Below, piece after piece: positions 7,079 to 15,938 of a stretch of 64,000 nt of DNA (its first letter is position 1; every line of letters begins with the position of its first letter). Origin of the DNA: a virus. Below the pieces are notes generated by a model that worked only from the letters and a program-made list of their open reading frames with translations, ran no database searches and was not told where the DNA came from. A program made the translations under genes and the position numbers. The DNA is taken from the IMG/VR virus record IMGVR_UViG_3300017917_002918, positions 103,402 to 167,401 of that record; one strand, 5' to 3'.

Positions 7079-8452
7079 TTATCCCTCCGCTCCATCAATC
7101 CATTTATACAAATCTTTTTTATCCTTCATTTGTTCGATCAACTCTTTAAAACTATCAACAAGTCTTTCTTTTCTATTCAAACATTTTATAATTCTTTCAT
7201 CTAATGTAAATTTAGCACAAATATCAGTTATATAAACATCTAGATTTTGTCCAATCCTATGCACTCTATCTTCAGACTGTATTCTAGTTGCATAATCCCA
7301 ATCATTAGAGTAGTATATAATATTGTTACAAAATTGTAAATTTAAACCATAACCTGCACAAGTTTTATTTGCTATAAAAAACTGAGCTTTATTTTCGAAC
7401 TTTTCTAATGATCGTTGCCTTTGTTTTTTACTTATTTCACCATAAAACTCAACTACAGAATCATTACCATATTTATTAAATAATACTTCACTAATTATTT
7501 TTATTTCTGAAGTATATTTGCACCAAATTATTGTTTTTTCATCATCTAAAATATCTAAAAGTTTAATTATTCTGGGATTCTCCAATGGATTTTTAAAAAA
7601 TGGCTCTATTTTTATAGACTCGGTATTTTTTGAAATAATCTTATTCCCACTAATAACATGTTGACAAGCTGTAAATAGTCTATATATGGTTGATGGTTTT
7701 AATTCGTCTAGTAACATTAAAAATTCATTTTTGACATCCTCATAATGTTTTTCTTGCTCATCTGTAAGATGAAAATATTTTTGATTATATATTTTTTTAG
7801 GTAAGTTAAGACACTCTTCCTTTTTAACTTGATATGTGTATGGTGCAATTTTTCGCACTAAATAATCTGTATTTAAAGTCCTTGTAATTCGACCTTTAAT
7901 TCTTTCATCATATTCAAGATGATTAGCTGCGAAACTCCAGAATGACTTGTATCCAAGAATTCTCCAATCTAATATGTACCATTGAGCAAAAAGATCTTTT
8001 TCACACTTTGAAATTGGAGTTCCGTTTAAAATAAGTTTATAACTACAATATTCAGCAAGCCTTTCAATATTCATTGTGCGTTGTGCTCTGTGATTTTTAA
8101 CCAAATTACTTTCATCAACAATTAAATAAACTTTCTTAGATTGTACTAATTTTAATAATTCAAAATTTAAATTAATACTTGAAGATAAACTTTCGATACC
8201 TTCAATTCTAAAGTATTCTATTCCATTTTCAATATGTTTTTCAAGTTCTTTCTTTATAGTGCTTTTAACAGAACATGGACAAAGCCACAATACTGCTTCT
8301 ACTTTTTCAGCATCAATACGTTGTTTGATTAACTCTAAAGTTGTTCTTGTTTTACCAGTACCCATTTCCATATATAATGCACCAATTTTAATTTTTGATA
8401 ATTTTGTTACCGCTGCAAGTTGATGATGTTGCAATTTAGTCTTTAAGATCAT
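7079..8452 (-). CDS. SNF2/DEAD-type helicase
   Basis: An SF2 ATPase of about 457 residues. Motif I is GALYMEMGTGKTRTT near residue 30, motif II is LIVDESNLVKN, motif III is ILNGTPIS, and motif VI is the SNF2-style EDRVHRIGQ. These define a compact SNF2-like phage helicase. The start is placed at the second methionine because the ribosome binding site AGGAG abuts the first. It overlaps the upstream zinc-ribbon gene by a few codons, so translation is likely coupled. Confidence 0.85.
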   Translation of the reverse strand: MILKTKLQHHQLAAVTKLSKIKIGALYMEMGTGKTRTTLELIKQRIDAEKVEAVLWLCPCSVKSTIKKELEKHIENGIEYFRIEGIESLSSSINLNFELLKLVQSKKVYLIVDESNLVKNHRAQRTMNIERLAEYCSYKLILNGTPISKCEKDLFAQWYILDWRILGYKSFWSFAANHLEYDERIKGRITRTLNTDYLVRKIAPYTYQVKKEECLNLPKKIYNQKYFHLTDEQEKHYEDVKNEFLMLLDELKPSTIYRLFTACQHVISGNKIISKNTESIKIEPFFKNPLENPRIIKLLDILDDEKTIIWCKYTSEIKIISEVLFNKYGNDSVVEFYGEISKKQRQRSLEKFENKAQFFIANKTCAGYGLNLQFCNNIIYYSNDWDYATRIQSEDRVHRIGQNLDVYITDICAKFTLDERIIKCLNRKERLVDSFKELIEQMKDKKDLYKWIDGAEG

Positions 8453-9515
8453 CAAGAATATCATCTCCTGAATTCAAAATATCTTTTAATCCATCTTTAG
8501 GTTTATTAATTTCAACAATGTTAGCCACCACAATATTTTTTTCTTTAGTTTTTTCATTATTTATTATTTCAAACGCCATTTCGCTAATTTTAAAATCGTT
8601 TAGTTCCGCATACTCTTCAATTTCTTTATAATGTTTAGGATTTATTAATATAACTGGATTATCCCAAATCGAACCTTTAATTCTTCGTGCTAATTGATAT
8701 AACCTATCATTTCTTTCTTTGAACCAAATTGCAAACCAACCTTCGTATTTTCCGTTAGTTCTAACTAAAATCCATCTGGTACATTCTGCTTCAAAGTCTC
8801 CTGTAATTGCATTTTCTCTAATTTCTTTATCATAAATTGTTATTCCAAAACCATTATTAAGAAGTTTATTGCCTAATTCTGCAACTCTATCTTTTATTTT
8901 TCCACTTGTTTTATCAATTTTTCTACTCCAAACACCATTCCACTTATATTCAAGACTCTTAATGATTTCTATAAACTTATCATTTTTTTCAAAAAATACT
9001 TTAATTGTATCGTTTTCAAACTTAATTTCTACTGGTACATTTGAGATTACATTTTCTGGGTATACAGTTGATTCTTCTTTTAATTGATCTAATATAATTT
9101 TTTCTTTATCTTTTTTATATTTTATATTCATTTCTTCTTTTATATTATTCAAATTCACTATATTAAATATATTCGTATTTCTATTGTCTATCCACCAACT
9201 TGCGTTGGTTTTATTTGTAATAATATATTCTAATAAATCAATATTTTCGTTTTTTGCTATAGTATTTTCAATTATTTTTATTCTTATTGTATTTGCCCAA
9301 ACTATTTGTTTTTCTGTTCCCTTCAATTCAGGTAATTCCATTTCAATTGCCTTCATCATATTTATCTCATTTTCTTTGTCGGCTTGTATTTTAAAGCAAG
9401 CTGGGCAAATTTCTGAAAAATATTTTTCTATTTTCCATTCTCGTACTTTATGTGGTCCAATTAAATCTACATTTCCATCATGTCCACAAGAGTGAGTACC
9501 TTTATAATTAGCCAT
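8436..9515 (-). CDS. Zinc-ribbon protein of unknown function
   Basis: The protein has 359 residues from an ATG with AAAGGATG upstream. The N-terminus has a metal-binding pattern (HSCGH about residue 6, then CPACF about residue 35). The middle carries a region like helicase-associated accessory domains (KSLEYKWNGVWSR). It overlaps and probably acts with the downstream SNF2-like helicase. No catalytic motif was found. Confidence 0.6.
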   Translation of the reverse strand: MANYKGTHSCGHDGNVDLIGPHKVREWKIEKYFSEICPACFKIQADKENEINMMKAIEMELPELKGTEKQIVWANTIRIKIIENTIAKNENIDLLEYIITNKTNASWWIDNRNTNIFNIVNLNNIKEEMNIKYKKDKEKIILDQLKEESTVYPENVISNVPVEIKFENDTIKVFFEKNDKFIEIIKSLEYKWNGVWSRKIDKTSGKIKDRVAELGNKLLNNGFGITIYDKEIRENAITGDFEAECTRWILVRTNGKYEGWFAIWFKERNDRLYQLARRIKGSIWDNPVILINPKHYKEIEEYAELNDFKISEMAFEIINNEKTKEKNIVVANIVEINKPKDGLKDILNSGDDILDDLKD

Positions 9516-9749
9516 AATGCACATCCTTTTTAGTATTTAATACAAAAATTACTACTTAATCTTAACATGTTATACAATATATTGTCAATATATTATCATA
9601 AATTAATTATATGAACTTAACTTTTCTGAATTCTTGTTTTGTTGTGATTTTCTCAACCTATCTATTACATCCATTTCGACTATAATCTAAATTATAAAGC
9701 AACTTAACATATTTATAACGTGCTTTTGCTTTTTTGATTGTCATTTTAA

Positions 9750-10073
9750 TCACTCTCCATTTCCAACTTCTTCGGCGCAAAGTGGTAAATACAAAACTTC
9801 ATTCTTTACATTCGAAGCAAAACTACACCATGAACATCCTTCATTGTATTCCTCACAATCATCTTGAGCACAGCCATCACACCTAAAGCCAACTTGTGCA
9901 GTTGTGTAATATATTTCATTACCTTGCAAATCTACAAATTGACCATCAAGAATATAACTTCCTGCTTCAGCAATTTCTTGCCAAAACTGTGACACTTTTG
10001 TTATATCTACTTTTATTATCAAAACTGGTGATTCCTCAATACTTCTTTCATAAAATTTAATAGTTTTTAACAT
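9750..10073 (-). CDS. Cysteine-rich hypothetical protein, 107 aa
   Basis: Starts at the ATG after GGAGG. A cluster CDGCAQDDCEEYNEGCSWC near residues 63-81 could bind a metal. It is otherwise unknown. It has its own promoter (10114-10143). Confidence 0.65.
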   Translation of the reverse strand: MLKTIKFYERSIEESPVLIIKVDITKVSQFWQEIAEAGSYILDGQFVDLQGNEIYYTTAQVGFRCDGCAQDDCEEYNEGCSWCSFASNVKNEVLYLPLCAEEVGNGE

Positions 10074-10113
10074 ATTCAAAACCTCCATATATTAATATTT
10101 AACATATAATAAT

Positions 10114-10143
10114 ATAATATCAAAAACAACATTATATTGTCAA
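10114..10143 (-). promoter_or_regulatory. Promoter of the cysteine-rich gene
   Basis: On the minus strand: TTGACA (10143-10138), 18-nt spacer, TATTAT (10119-10114), about 40 nt before the start codon. Confidence 0.65.
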
Positions 10144-10166
10144 TACAATATTTAAAATTAGTTCTA

Positions 10167-10502
10167 TTAAATATATCCACATTCTTTGAGATCCGAAGCA
10201 TATAGATCACTAAAGACATCTTGAACATAATATGATTCAGATTCTCTATCATAATGCCATAATTTTAAAGGAATTAAATTAATTATACAATAATTAATTA
10301 CTGATACTAAAGCTACAGTTAATCCAGTTACATATACTTCTAAAGATGTCACATCTCTCAAAGCCTTGTGACACATTTCTGATATCGATCCTTCAACGTC
10401 TATCGGATTAATATTATTTCCAAATATAAATTCGTTGATTTTTTCACCATCATTTGTTATAATTTCATGTCTACCTTCGCACAACCCCATTATCTTTTTC
10501 AT
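10167..10502 (-). CDS. Hypothetical protein, 111 aa
   Basis: GAGGGAGG precedes the ATG. Residues about 55-72 form one hydrophobic stretch (VYVTGLTVALVSVINYCII) that could be a membrane helix or a buried core. It follows the 256-aa gene after 12 nt, so the two are likely one operon. Confidence 0.6.
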   Translation of the reverse strand: MKKIMGLCEGRHEIITNDGEKINEFIFGNNINPIDVEGSISEMCHKALRDVTSLEVYVTGLTVALVSVINYCIINLIPLKLWHYDRESESYYVQDVFSDLYASDLKECGYI

Positions 10503-10514
10503 AAAATTCCTCCC

Positions 10515-11285
10515 TCACCAAGTATGTTGTCTTTCAATTGTTACTGTGCCATCTGGCATTGCATATTTAATTACTATATCCATATTACACTCTTCGTTTG
10601 CGTCACAACATGACTCGGTAGCTCTGGATAGCTCTTGTTTAATCCCTGTTTGCTTTGCTAATGCAAAAATGGAAGTTCTATGTTGCTCATGTTTATTAGT
10701 TTTAATATTTATCATATCTAAATATGGAGTAACTAGATCCATAAAGTTAACTTGAAACATGTCACCTAAATTTAGACGATTAAAGTCTTCGCCATATTTG
10801 AATTTTGCACAGTTTGCCAAAAAATCACAAGCATTAGTGAATGTTTTAGGACTTACAATTTTAATGGCAGATGCCATTATGTCTTGAACATCAAATGGTT
10901 TTTCAATTTCTTTGATCCATGCTTGATAATGTACATAATCACAACCAACTTGTGAAAAGGTTATATTTAATCTACCTTGAACTAAATCATCTACCAAGCT
11001 ATTAAATGTGTTCATAAAATTCAGTTTTTCCGATCTAGCAAACTCTGCAACTTTTACCAATTCGTCAGGTGGTAATTTAACACCATTTACATCTTTTCCA
11101 TTAACTTTAATTTTACACAGCATAGCTTCATTCTTTAAATCAAATTCGCTTCCATAATAGAATCCATCATTACCATGTTTATTCTCACATCCAGTTGCTT
11201 TGTATTCAAATTCAACTTTATGACCGTTATATTTTCCATTTCTAAATTCAAATACAATTCCAGATTTCTCAAATTTCATATTCAT
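10515..11285 (-). CDS. Hypothetical protein, 256 aa
   Basis: The start follows GGGAGGCG. The N-terminal 90 residues look beta-rich (FEFRNGKYNGHKVEFEY) and the rest is mixed. The C-terminal third has paired cysteines (ESCCDANEECN). No family is recognised. First gene of a two-gene operon under the 11329-11357 promoter. Confidence 0.62.
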   Translation of the reverse strand: MNMKFEKSGIVFEFRNGKYNGHKVEFEYKATGCENKHGNDGFYYGSEFDLKNEAMLCKIKVNGKDVNGVKLPPDELVKVAEFARSEKLNFMNTFNSLVDDLVQGRLNITFSQVGCDYVHYQAWIKEIEKPFDVQDIMASAIKIVSPKTFTNACDFLANCAKFKYGEDFNRLNLGDMFQVNFMDLVTPYLDMINIKTNKHEQHRTSIFALAKQTGIKQELSRATESCCDANEECNMDIVIKYAMPDGTVTIERQHTW

Positions 11286-11328
11286 TTTATTCGCCTCCCA
11301 TATATCTAATAATTAACTTATAATAATA

Positions 11329-11357
11329 TTATAGCATACATTAATTTGTATTGTCAA
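11329..11357 (-). promoter_or_regulatory. Consensus promoter
   Basis: On the minus strand: TTGACA (11357-11352), 17-nt spacer, TATAAT (11334-11329), a perfect consensus pair. It drives the 256-aa and 111-aa genes. Confidence 0.78.
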
Positions 11358-11414
11358 TACATTGTTTAAAATTTTATTAAACTTATTATATCACAAATAC
11401 TGGAATTACAATCA

Positions 11415-11828
11415 TTATTCTTCAGATTCAACATATCTTTGATTTTTAATATTCGTGAGCCACTGTCCCAAAAATCTATTCAACTCTGTTTTGTACTTTG
11501 AAATGAATTTGCCTGATTCGGGATACACCACTTGATAAATGCCCAAATTATCTTGCTGATATGTTAATGCTTCTGCCATCTTAATATCATGATATACGGC
11601 AATTTCCATGTCTGGATCAACCATTAAGTCACCATTTTGCTCATAATAATGTGATAGGCTATATATCTCTGCTTCTTTCTTGTTTATATCTCTAGTCCCC
11701 AATCTCTCGACCACTAAATCCATGAATCCACTAGACTTTAACCGTTTATGGCAATTGTCCTCAAAATCCATCCCTTTAATCAATGGTAATAATTTTTCAT
11801 AATTTACTTCATACACTGTTCTTCTCAT
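11415..11828 (-). CDS. Hypothetical protein, 137 aa
   Basis: Starts at the ATG after GAAAGGATG. Mostly helical and charged, with no recognised domain. Lies between the consensus promoter region and the zinc-ribbon gene. Confidence 0.6.
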   Translation of the reverse strand: MRRTVYEVNYEKLLPLIKGMDFEDNCHKRLKSSGFMDLVVERLGTRDINKKEAEIYSLSHYYEQNGDLMVDPDMEIAVYHDIKMAEALTYQQDNLGIYQVVYPESGKFISKYKTELNRFLGQWLTNIKNQRYVESEE

Positions 11829-11898
11829 AACAATCATCCTTTCACACTCTATAGTAAGCCACTGAGGGCTATTCCGATATTGGTCGAATTACAAAAAT

Positions 11899-12423
11899 CT
11901 AAACACCACTTAAATCAATATCATCTTCAATTTCATATTTCTCTTCCAATTTATTTAAATCGAGTTGAACGTCTTTTCTAGTCTTACAGGTCTCATATAT
12001 AAAATCATATAATTCTTCAGACATTCCGCCTTCGTTTAATTTTATAAGTACAAATCTACCTTTTTCATAATTCATAACACCAACAGTTCTTTCCTTAAAA
12101 TTAATTGTAATATCTTTTTCACCAGCGATTGAAATTGGAAATTGTAAATATGATTTATCATCAAGGCTGAATTTTATTGCAGTTAATAGATTATAACTAC
12201 AAATATCTTTTCCTATACGCTTTCTTACCGTCCAAATAGCGTTTGTGAATTCTAGCAATTTTTCATAGGATTCTTCTTTATTTTCAATAAGGTCAAGCAG
12301 TAAATCTCCAAGTTGCCCATTAATATTTTTTTCCATTTCCGTCCATTCTGTACCTACTTTTTCTAAGCATAAACACCCATCTTCTAATGATTTCCCACAA
12401 TAAGCACAATATAATTTTTTCAT
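11899..12423 (-). CDS. Zinc-ribbon hypothetical protein, 174 aa
   Basis: The N-terminus has CAYCGKSLEDGCLC, a short zinc-knuckle pattern; the rest is helical and acidic. AGAGGAG precedes the ATG, with a promoter at 12476-12505. Function unknown. Confidence 0.62.
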   Translation of the reverse strand: MKKLYCAYCGKSLEDGCLCLEKVGTEWTEMEKNINGQLGDLLLDLIENKEESYEKLLEFTNAIWTVRKRIGKDICSYNLLTAIKFSLDDKSYLQFPISIAGEKDITINFKERTVGVMNYEKGRFVLIKLNEGGMSEELYDFIYETCKTRKDVQLDLNKLEEKYEIEDDIDLSGV

Positions 12424-12475
12424 AATAATTTCTCCTCTAATTTCTATTTTTGGTAAATCACTTGATCACAATTAA

Positions 12476-12505
12476 ATATTACCACACTCGCTACTATATT
12501 GTCAA
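12476..12505 (-). promoter_or_regulatory. Promoter of the 174-aa gene
   Basis: On the minus strand: TTGACA (12505-12500), 18-nt spacer, TAATAT (12481-12476). Confidence 0.55.
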
Positions 12506-12552
12506 TACATTTTATAAAATTATTTTTTAATTATATAGAATGTTTTCTCAAT

Positions 12553-13173
12553 TTACTTAATCACATACGTATTACCTTGTTTACCCTTGATGTGACTCTC
12601 TTTTACCCAAACTACCTTACCACTCTTACATTGTCTATAGTGTCCTCTGCGGTTATGTGGACTCTTTGGTGAGCCTGTAGCATGTTCGTCTCTATTGTGG
12701 TAGTAATACTTCTTTTTCGTAATGTAGATGACTTTAGGTTTCAGCTCATTTGTTTTTGAACCAGATTCCAAATTCCTAGATTTATACACTCTTTCTTTAA
12801 CCTTGTCTAGCAAAGTGTTACTCGATTCTCTCTCAATCACAATAGGTTTGGCATTGATGTAGTCTATAACATACCACACAACTTGCAATACATACTTTGT
12901 GTAGTTTGCTATTTTACAATTTGCTGTTCTAGATGTCCTCAAGCAAAATTGTTTAGGGAATAATTCTGTTGACACATGGTGGTCACAATGTTCAGGACAC
13001 AATACATAGAATCTAGGTAACTTATCAAACTTTATGGACACTGAAGTTATTGTATTCTCTAATGTTTTGTCAAATATTTGTACCGACATTAAGTTGTCAT
13101 CTACTAGTACCCAAACGCCTATGCTATCCACTCCCGTTACAGAAAACTTATAAAAAGTTATAAAAACAACCAA
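12553..13173 (-). CDS. Hypothetical protein, start displaced by the IS607 element
   Basis: A basic protein of about 206 codons whose C-terminal part (SPHNRRGHYRQCKSGKVVWV) matches a motif I have seen in uncharacterised phage proteins. Its first ~10 codons lie inside the end of the IS607-type element and begin at TTG without a convincing ribosome binding site. Beyond the element, at 15182-15190, a good AGAGGTGG site and a promoter-like sequence remain. The native 5' end was therefore probably separated by the insertion. It may still be translated from a fortuitous start; otherwise it is a pseudogene. Confidence 0.5.
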   Translation of the reverse strand: MVVFITFYKFSVTGVDSIGVWVLVDDNLMSVQIFDKTLENTITSVSIKFDKLPRFYVLCPEHCDHHVSTELFPKQFCLRTSRTANCKIANYTKYVLQVVWYVIDYINAKPIVIERESSNTLLDKVKERVYKSRNLESGSKTNELKPKVIYITKKKYYYHNRDEHATGSPKSPHNRRGHYRQCKSGKVVWVKESHIKGKQGNTYVIK

Positions 13174-13300
13174 AACATTATAACTTTAATGTTTCTTTCC
13201 TTGTTCATCATGTTCTTTTTCACATTATCGCTAATGCTACTAGAGTTTGTTTAACACTCCAAAGGCTTAATCTCCCCACTAACGTATGGGTACATTATAT

Positions 13301-14473
13301 TTACGCTATTTTATATTCATTATAATCTCTTAAATTTAATGAAGCATTATGGTCTCTGTCATGAATTACTCCACAAGAAGGACATATCCATTCTCTATCA
13401 TTTAAATTTAATGCCTTATTTATATATCCACAATCATGACAAGTTTTAGAACTTGGATACCATCGACTCACAACTCTAACTTCAGTGTTATTCCATTTGC
13501 TCTTGTATTGCAATTGTAGTCTAAACTCATATAATGATTGTTGTTGTATTGCTTTTGATAAGTGCTTGTTCTTCATCATACCTTTGATATTCAAGTCTTC
13601 AATTACAATAAAGCTTGGTTTTCGCTTTATTATTTCAGAAGTTACTTGATGATTATAGTTATTCCTAGTTCCATTTAATTTATGTTGTACAGTTTTGATT
13701 TTTTTTTCAAGTTTAATTATATTTTTAGTTTTTACAAACTTTACACCATCTTTGTTTTCTTCATATTTTCTTGACACTTGACGTTGTAATCTTTTCTTTT
13801 GTTTTTCAAGTTTTCTAATCTTATCAGATTTATTTATATTTTTATAAGTTATATTATCTGAGCATATAGCAAGATCTTTAATTCCAACATCAATACCAAT
13901 TCCATCATTTTGAGGTGTTTCAAGATTATCAGGGAATTCAACACCAACACTTATGAACCAATGTAAACCATCGTGAGATACTCTAGGATTTACATATTTA
14001 ACATCTTTCCCGAAAGGAATTCTATTATGTTCAGCTAATCTTACCCAGTTTAATTTCTGCTTGTTTTTCTTGGAACTTTTAGCAAATCCTTCGAATTTAA
14101 CATGTGTAGCGTTAAACTGTATTTTTATATTGTCTTGATAAAATTTGGGTGGAGATTTCTTACGACTTTTAAATTTAGGGAATTTTGCTAATCCTTTAAA
14201 GAATTTTTGATATGCAATACAGGCATCTTTAATTGCTTGTTTTGATACATTATTAGAAGTATCGTTTAGCCACTTAAATTCTTCGATTTTCTTCAATTGT
14301 GTGAACTCTTTTCTTAAATCATTGTCACTTATAAATTTACCACCATTATCATAATTCTCTTTTTCTCTTGCCAGTGCCCAATTATAAGCGAATCTCTTGA
14401 CTCCTGCGTTTTGAAACATTAGTGTATTTTGCTTGTTATTAGGTACTAGCATTACTTTCATTCCCTTTATCAT
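13301..14473 (-). CDS. tnpB: TnpB RNA-guided nuclease (IS607 type)
   Basis: About 390 residues, the usual TnpB length. The RuvC-like triad is intact: D in GIDVGIKDLAI (~residue 195), E in IVIEDLNIKGM (~300), and D in HDRDHNASLNL (~375). The zinc finger CHDCG...CPSCG is present. The N-terminal OrfB helical region precedes these. The start is placed at the ATG about 6 nt after GGAAGGAG, inside the end of tnpA. TnpB enzymes are RNA-guided DNA nucleases that favour retention of the element. With all key residues kept, it is probably active. Confidence 0.9.
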   Translation of the reverse strand: MIKGMKVMLVPNNKQNTLMFQNAGVKRFAYNWALAREKENYDNGGKFISDNDLRKEFTQLKKIEEFKWLNDTSNNVSKQAIKDACIAYQKFFKGLAKFPKFKSRKKSPPKFYQDNIKIQFNATHVKFEGFAKSSKKNKQKLNWVRLAEHNRIPFGKDVKYVNPRVSHDGLHWFISVGVEFPDNLETPQNDGIGIDVGIKDLAICSDNITYKNINKSDKIRKLEKQKKRLQRQVSRKYEENKDGVKFVKTKNIIKLEKKIKTVQHKLNGTRNNYNHQVTSEIIKRKPSFIVIEDLNIKGMMKNKHLSKAIQQQSLYEFRLQLQYKSKWNNTEVRVVSRWYPSSKTCHDCGYINKALNLNDREWICPSCGVIHDRDHNASLNLRDYNEYKIA

Positions 14474-15092
14474 CGTTTTCATCTCCTTCCTCAATTAATA
14501 CATCAATCATTTTTCTAGCCTTATTGGCTCTTTTACCCTGCAATCTACAACTAAATACTGTAACTATTTGAATTAAATCTTCTACCAATTCCTGTTGTTC
14601 TGTTTTTTCCGTACTATCTAATATTTCAATTTCACAACCATTTAAATTCGCTATATATTCTACTAATTCGAAACCAAATCTCAAAAGTCTATCTTTATAG
14701 AGAATTACTATTTTATCTATCTCTTTGTTATTTATTTTTTTTAGCAAATCTCTAAGTCCCCTTTTTTTATAATTAATACCACTTCCAATATCAGTTATGA
14801 TATCATAAGGTTTGTTAAGAGAGTCTAGATATCTTGTCATGTTTTCAACTTGTCTAGCTAAGTCGTCTTTTTGCTTGTTTGAAGACACTCTACAATAACC
14901 AATTATTACTTTGGGTTTTGTTGTGTCATCGCTAATATTTAAAACTTCTTTTAATTGTTCATGTGAATAATACCTATATCCACCTGCTCCAGTGTGATTG
15001 GGTTTTAATTTTCCCGAAGAATCCCAATTTCTCAATGTTTGTGGTGTTCTTCCTATAAGTTTGGAAAATTCATGTATGCTATAATACTTCAT
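14439..15092 (-). CDS. tnpA: IS607-family serine recombinase TnpA
   Basis: 217 residues from the ATG after GAGGTGA. A MerR-type HTH is at the N-terminus (YYSIHEFSKLIGRTPQTLRN), followed by a small serine-recombinase domain with the catalytic serine in IGYCRVSSNKQKDDL (near residue 70) and the RLLRFGFEL segment. This HTH-first order is diagnostic for IS607. It overlaps tnpB by about 35 nt, suggesting coupled translation. Confidence 0.9.
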   Translation of the reverse strand: MKYYSIHEFSKLIGRTPQTLRNWDSSGKLKPNHTGAGGYRYYSHEQLKEVLNISDDTTKPKVIIGYCRVSSNKQKDDLARQVENMTRYLDSLNKPYDIITDIGSGINYKKRGLRDLLKKINNKEIDKIVILYKDRLLRFGFELVEYIANLNGCEIEILDSTEKTEQQELVEDLIQIVTVFSCRLQGKRANKARKMIDVLIEEGDENDDKGNESNAST

Positions 15093-15112
15093 AATTATCA
15101 CCTCATAAATAT

Positions 15113-15141
15113 ATTGTAGCATACATGTTATAATTTGTCAA
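15113..15141 (-). promoter_or_regulatory. tnpA promoter inside the element end
   Basis: On the minus strand: TTGACA (15141-15136), 17-nt spacer, TACAAT (15118-15113), 20 nt before the tnpA start. Confidence 0.7.
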
Positions 15142-15172
15142 GTATTTTTATAACTTTTTATAACTTATTTAA

Positions 15173-15866
15173 AACAGTCGACCACCTCTCATGTTTATAA
15201 TGCAATTATTTAACTTATAAATTAATAATAACATACTTATTATTATTATATTGTCAATATAATTTTATACATTTTTATAAATTAATTTTAATTAATATAA
15301 AGTCCATCTTTTATCGGATAATTTAAAAATACAACTCTTGCAGGACAAGAGTTGTAGGTGTGGGAATTACTGTAATTAATGTGGATGAGATGGATTTGGA
15401 TTAAATTGGAAGTGAAATTTCTAGATTTGTGAGTTATGATTTAGGTCAAAACTTTGCAAAAATAGTAGTACGCAAGAACATAGTAATAGCAAGGTTATTC
15501 ATAATTGTGTTATTATATATCATTGATCTTTAATCCTAACACTACTCTAACACATACGTATCAATGGTTATGGAGTGAAAAACGATAAACATATACTTGT
15601 CCCCTCGTGGTAGTTCAAAGTCAAGTACAGCTTTGCACAGCGTAAATGCCTTGGTGGCATTTCCTCGTAGCATTATAAATGCTCTGTGGCGCATTTATAA
15701 TATATACTATTAACTTTTTCTTTCGTCCGTGGAATCCGATGAATGAAGGAATATAATAAATGGATAATTGCACGAAGTGCAAACCAAGCCCATGGGGCGC
15801 GGTAGAACGATTCTTGCTATTGTTGTATTAAATCCGATACCAATTTTCTATTTTTTCAATTTAACT
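15173..15866. other. Non-coding region with hairpins
   Basis: No credible ORF is seen. Near 15182-15257 (minus strand) there is a ribosome binding site and a TTGACA-type promoter that probably served the ORF at 12553-13173 before IS insertion. Near 15331-15353 there is a 10-bp perfect hairpin (ACAACTCTTG/CAAGAGTTGT). Between 15640 and 15710 are nested short hairpins (AAATGCC/GGCATTT and others). Local GC is higher than in the flanks between 15600 and 15830. An uncharacterised RNA or a decayed gene are both possible. Confidence 0.4.
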
Positions 15867-15933
15867 TAATTTACCCCCTCAAAATAGGAAATTACTATTA
15901 TATAGTGTTTTCCTAAAACAGGGGGGTAAATTA
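15867..15933. terminator. Long hairpin downstream of the SF2 helicase
   Basis: The outer arms TAATTTACCCCCT and AGGGGGGTAAATTA pair, with an inner AGGAAA/TTTCCT stem. It sits 5 nt beyond the minus-strand helicase stop. It has no clean T-run, so it may terminate, protect the 3' end or act as a cruciform. Confidence 0.5.
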
Positions 15934-15938
15934 AAAAA

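Larger units (their letters stand above)
13147..15166 (-). mobile_element. IS607-type insertion element
   Basis: The element is about 2.0 kb, carrying tnpA (serine recombinase) and tnpB, both on the minus strand and overlapping. The ends carry related inverted sequences: 13147-13167 (CTTATAAAAAGTTATAAAAAC) and 15145-15166 (reverse-complement-like). The boundaries are estimated from these repeats; IS607 elements make no target duplication. The 3' end of tnpB and the following ~130 nt (13170-13300) should encode the guide RNA typical of TnpB systems. Confidence 0.7.
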
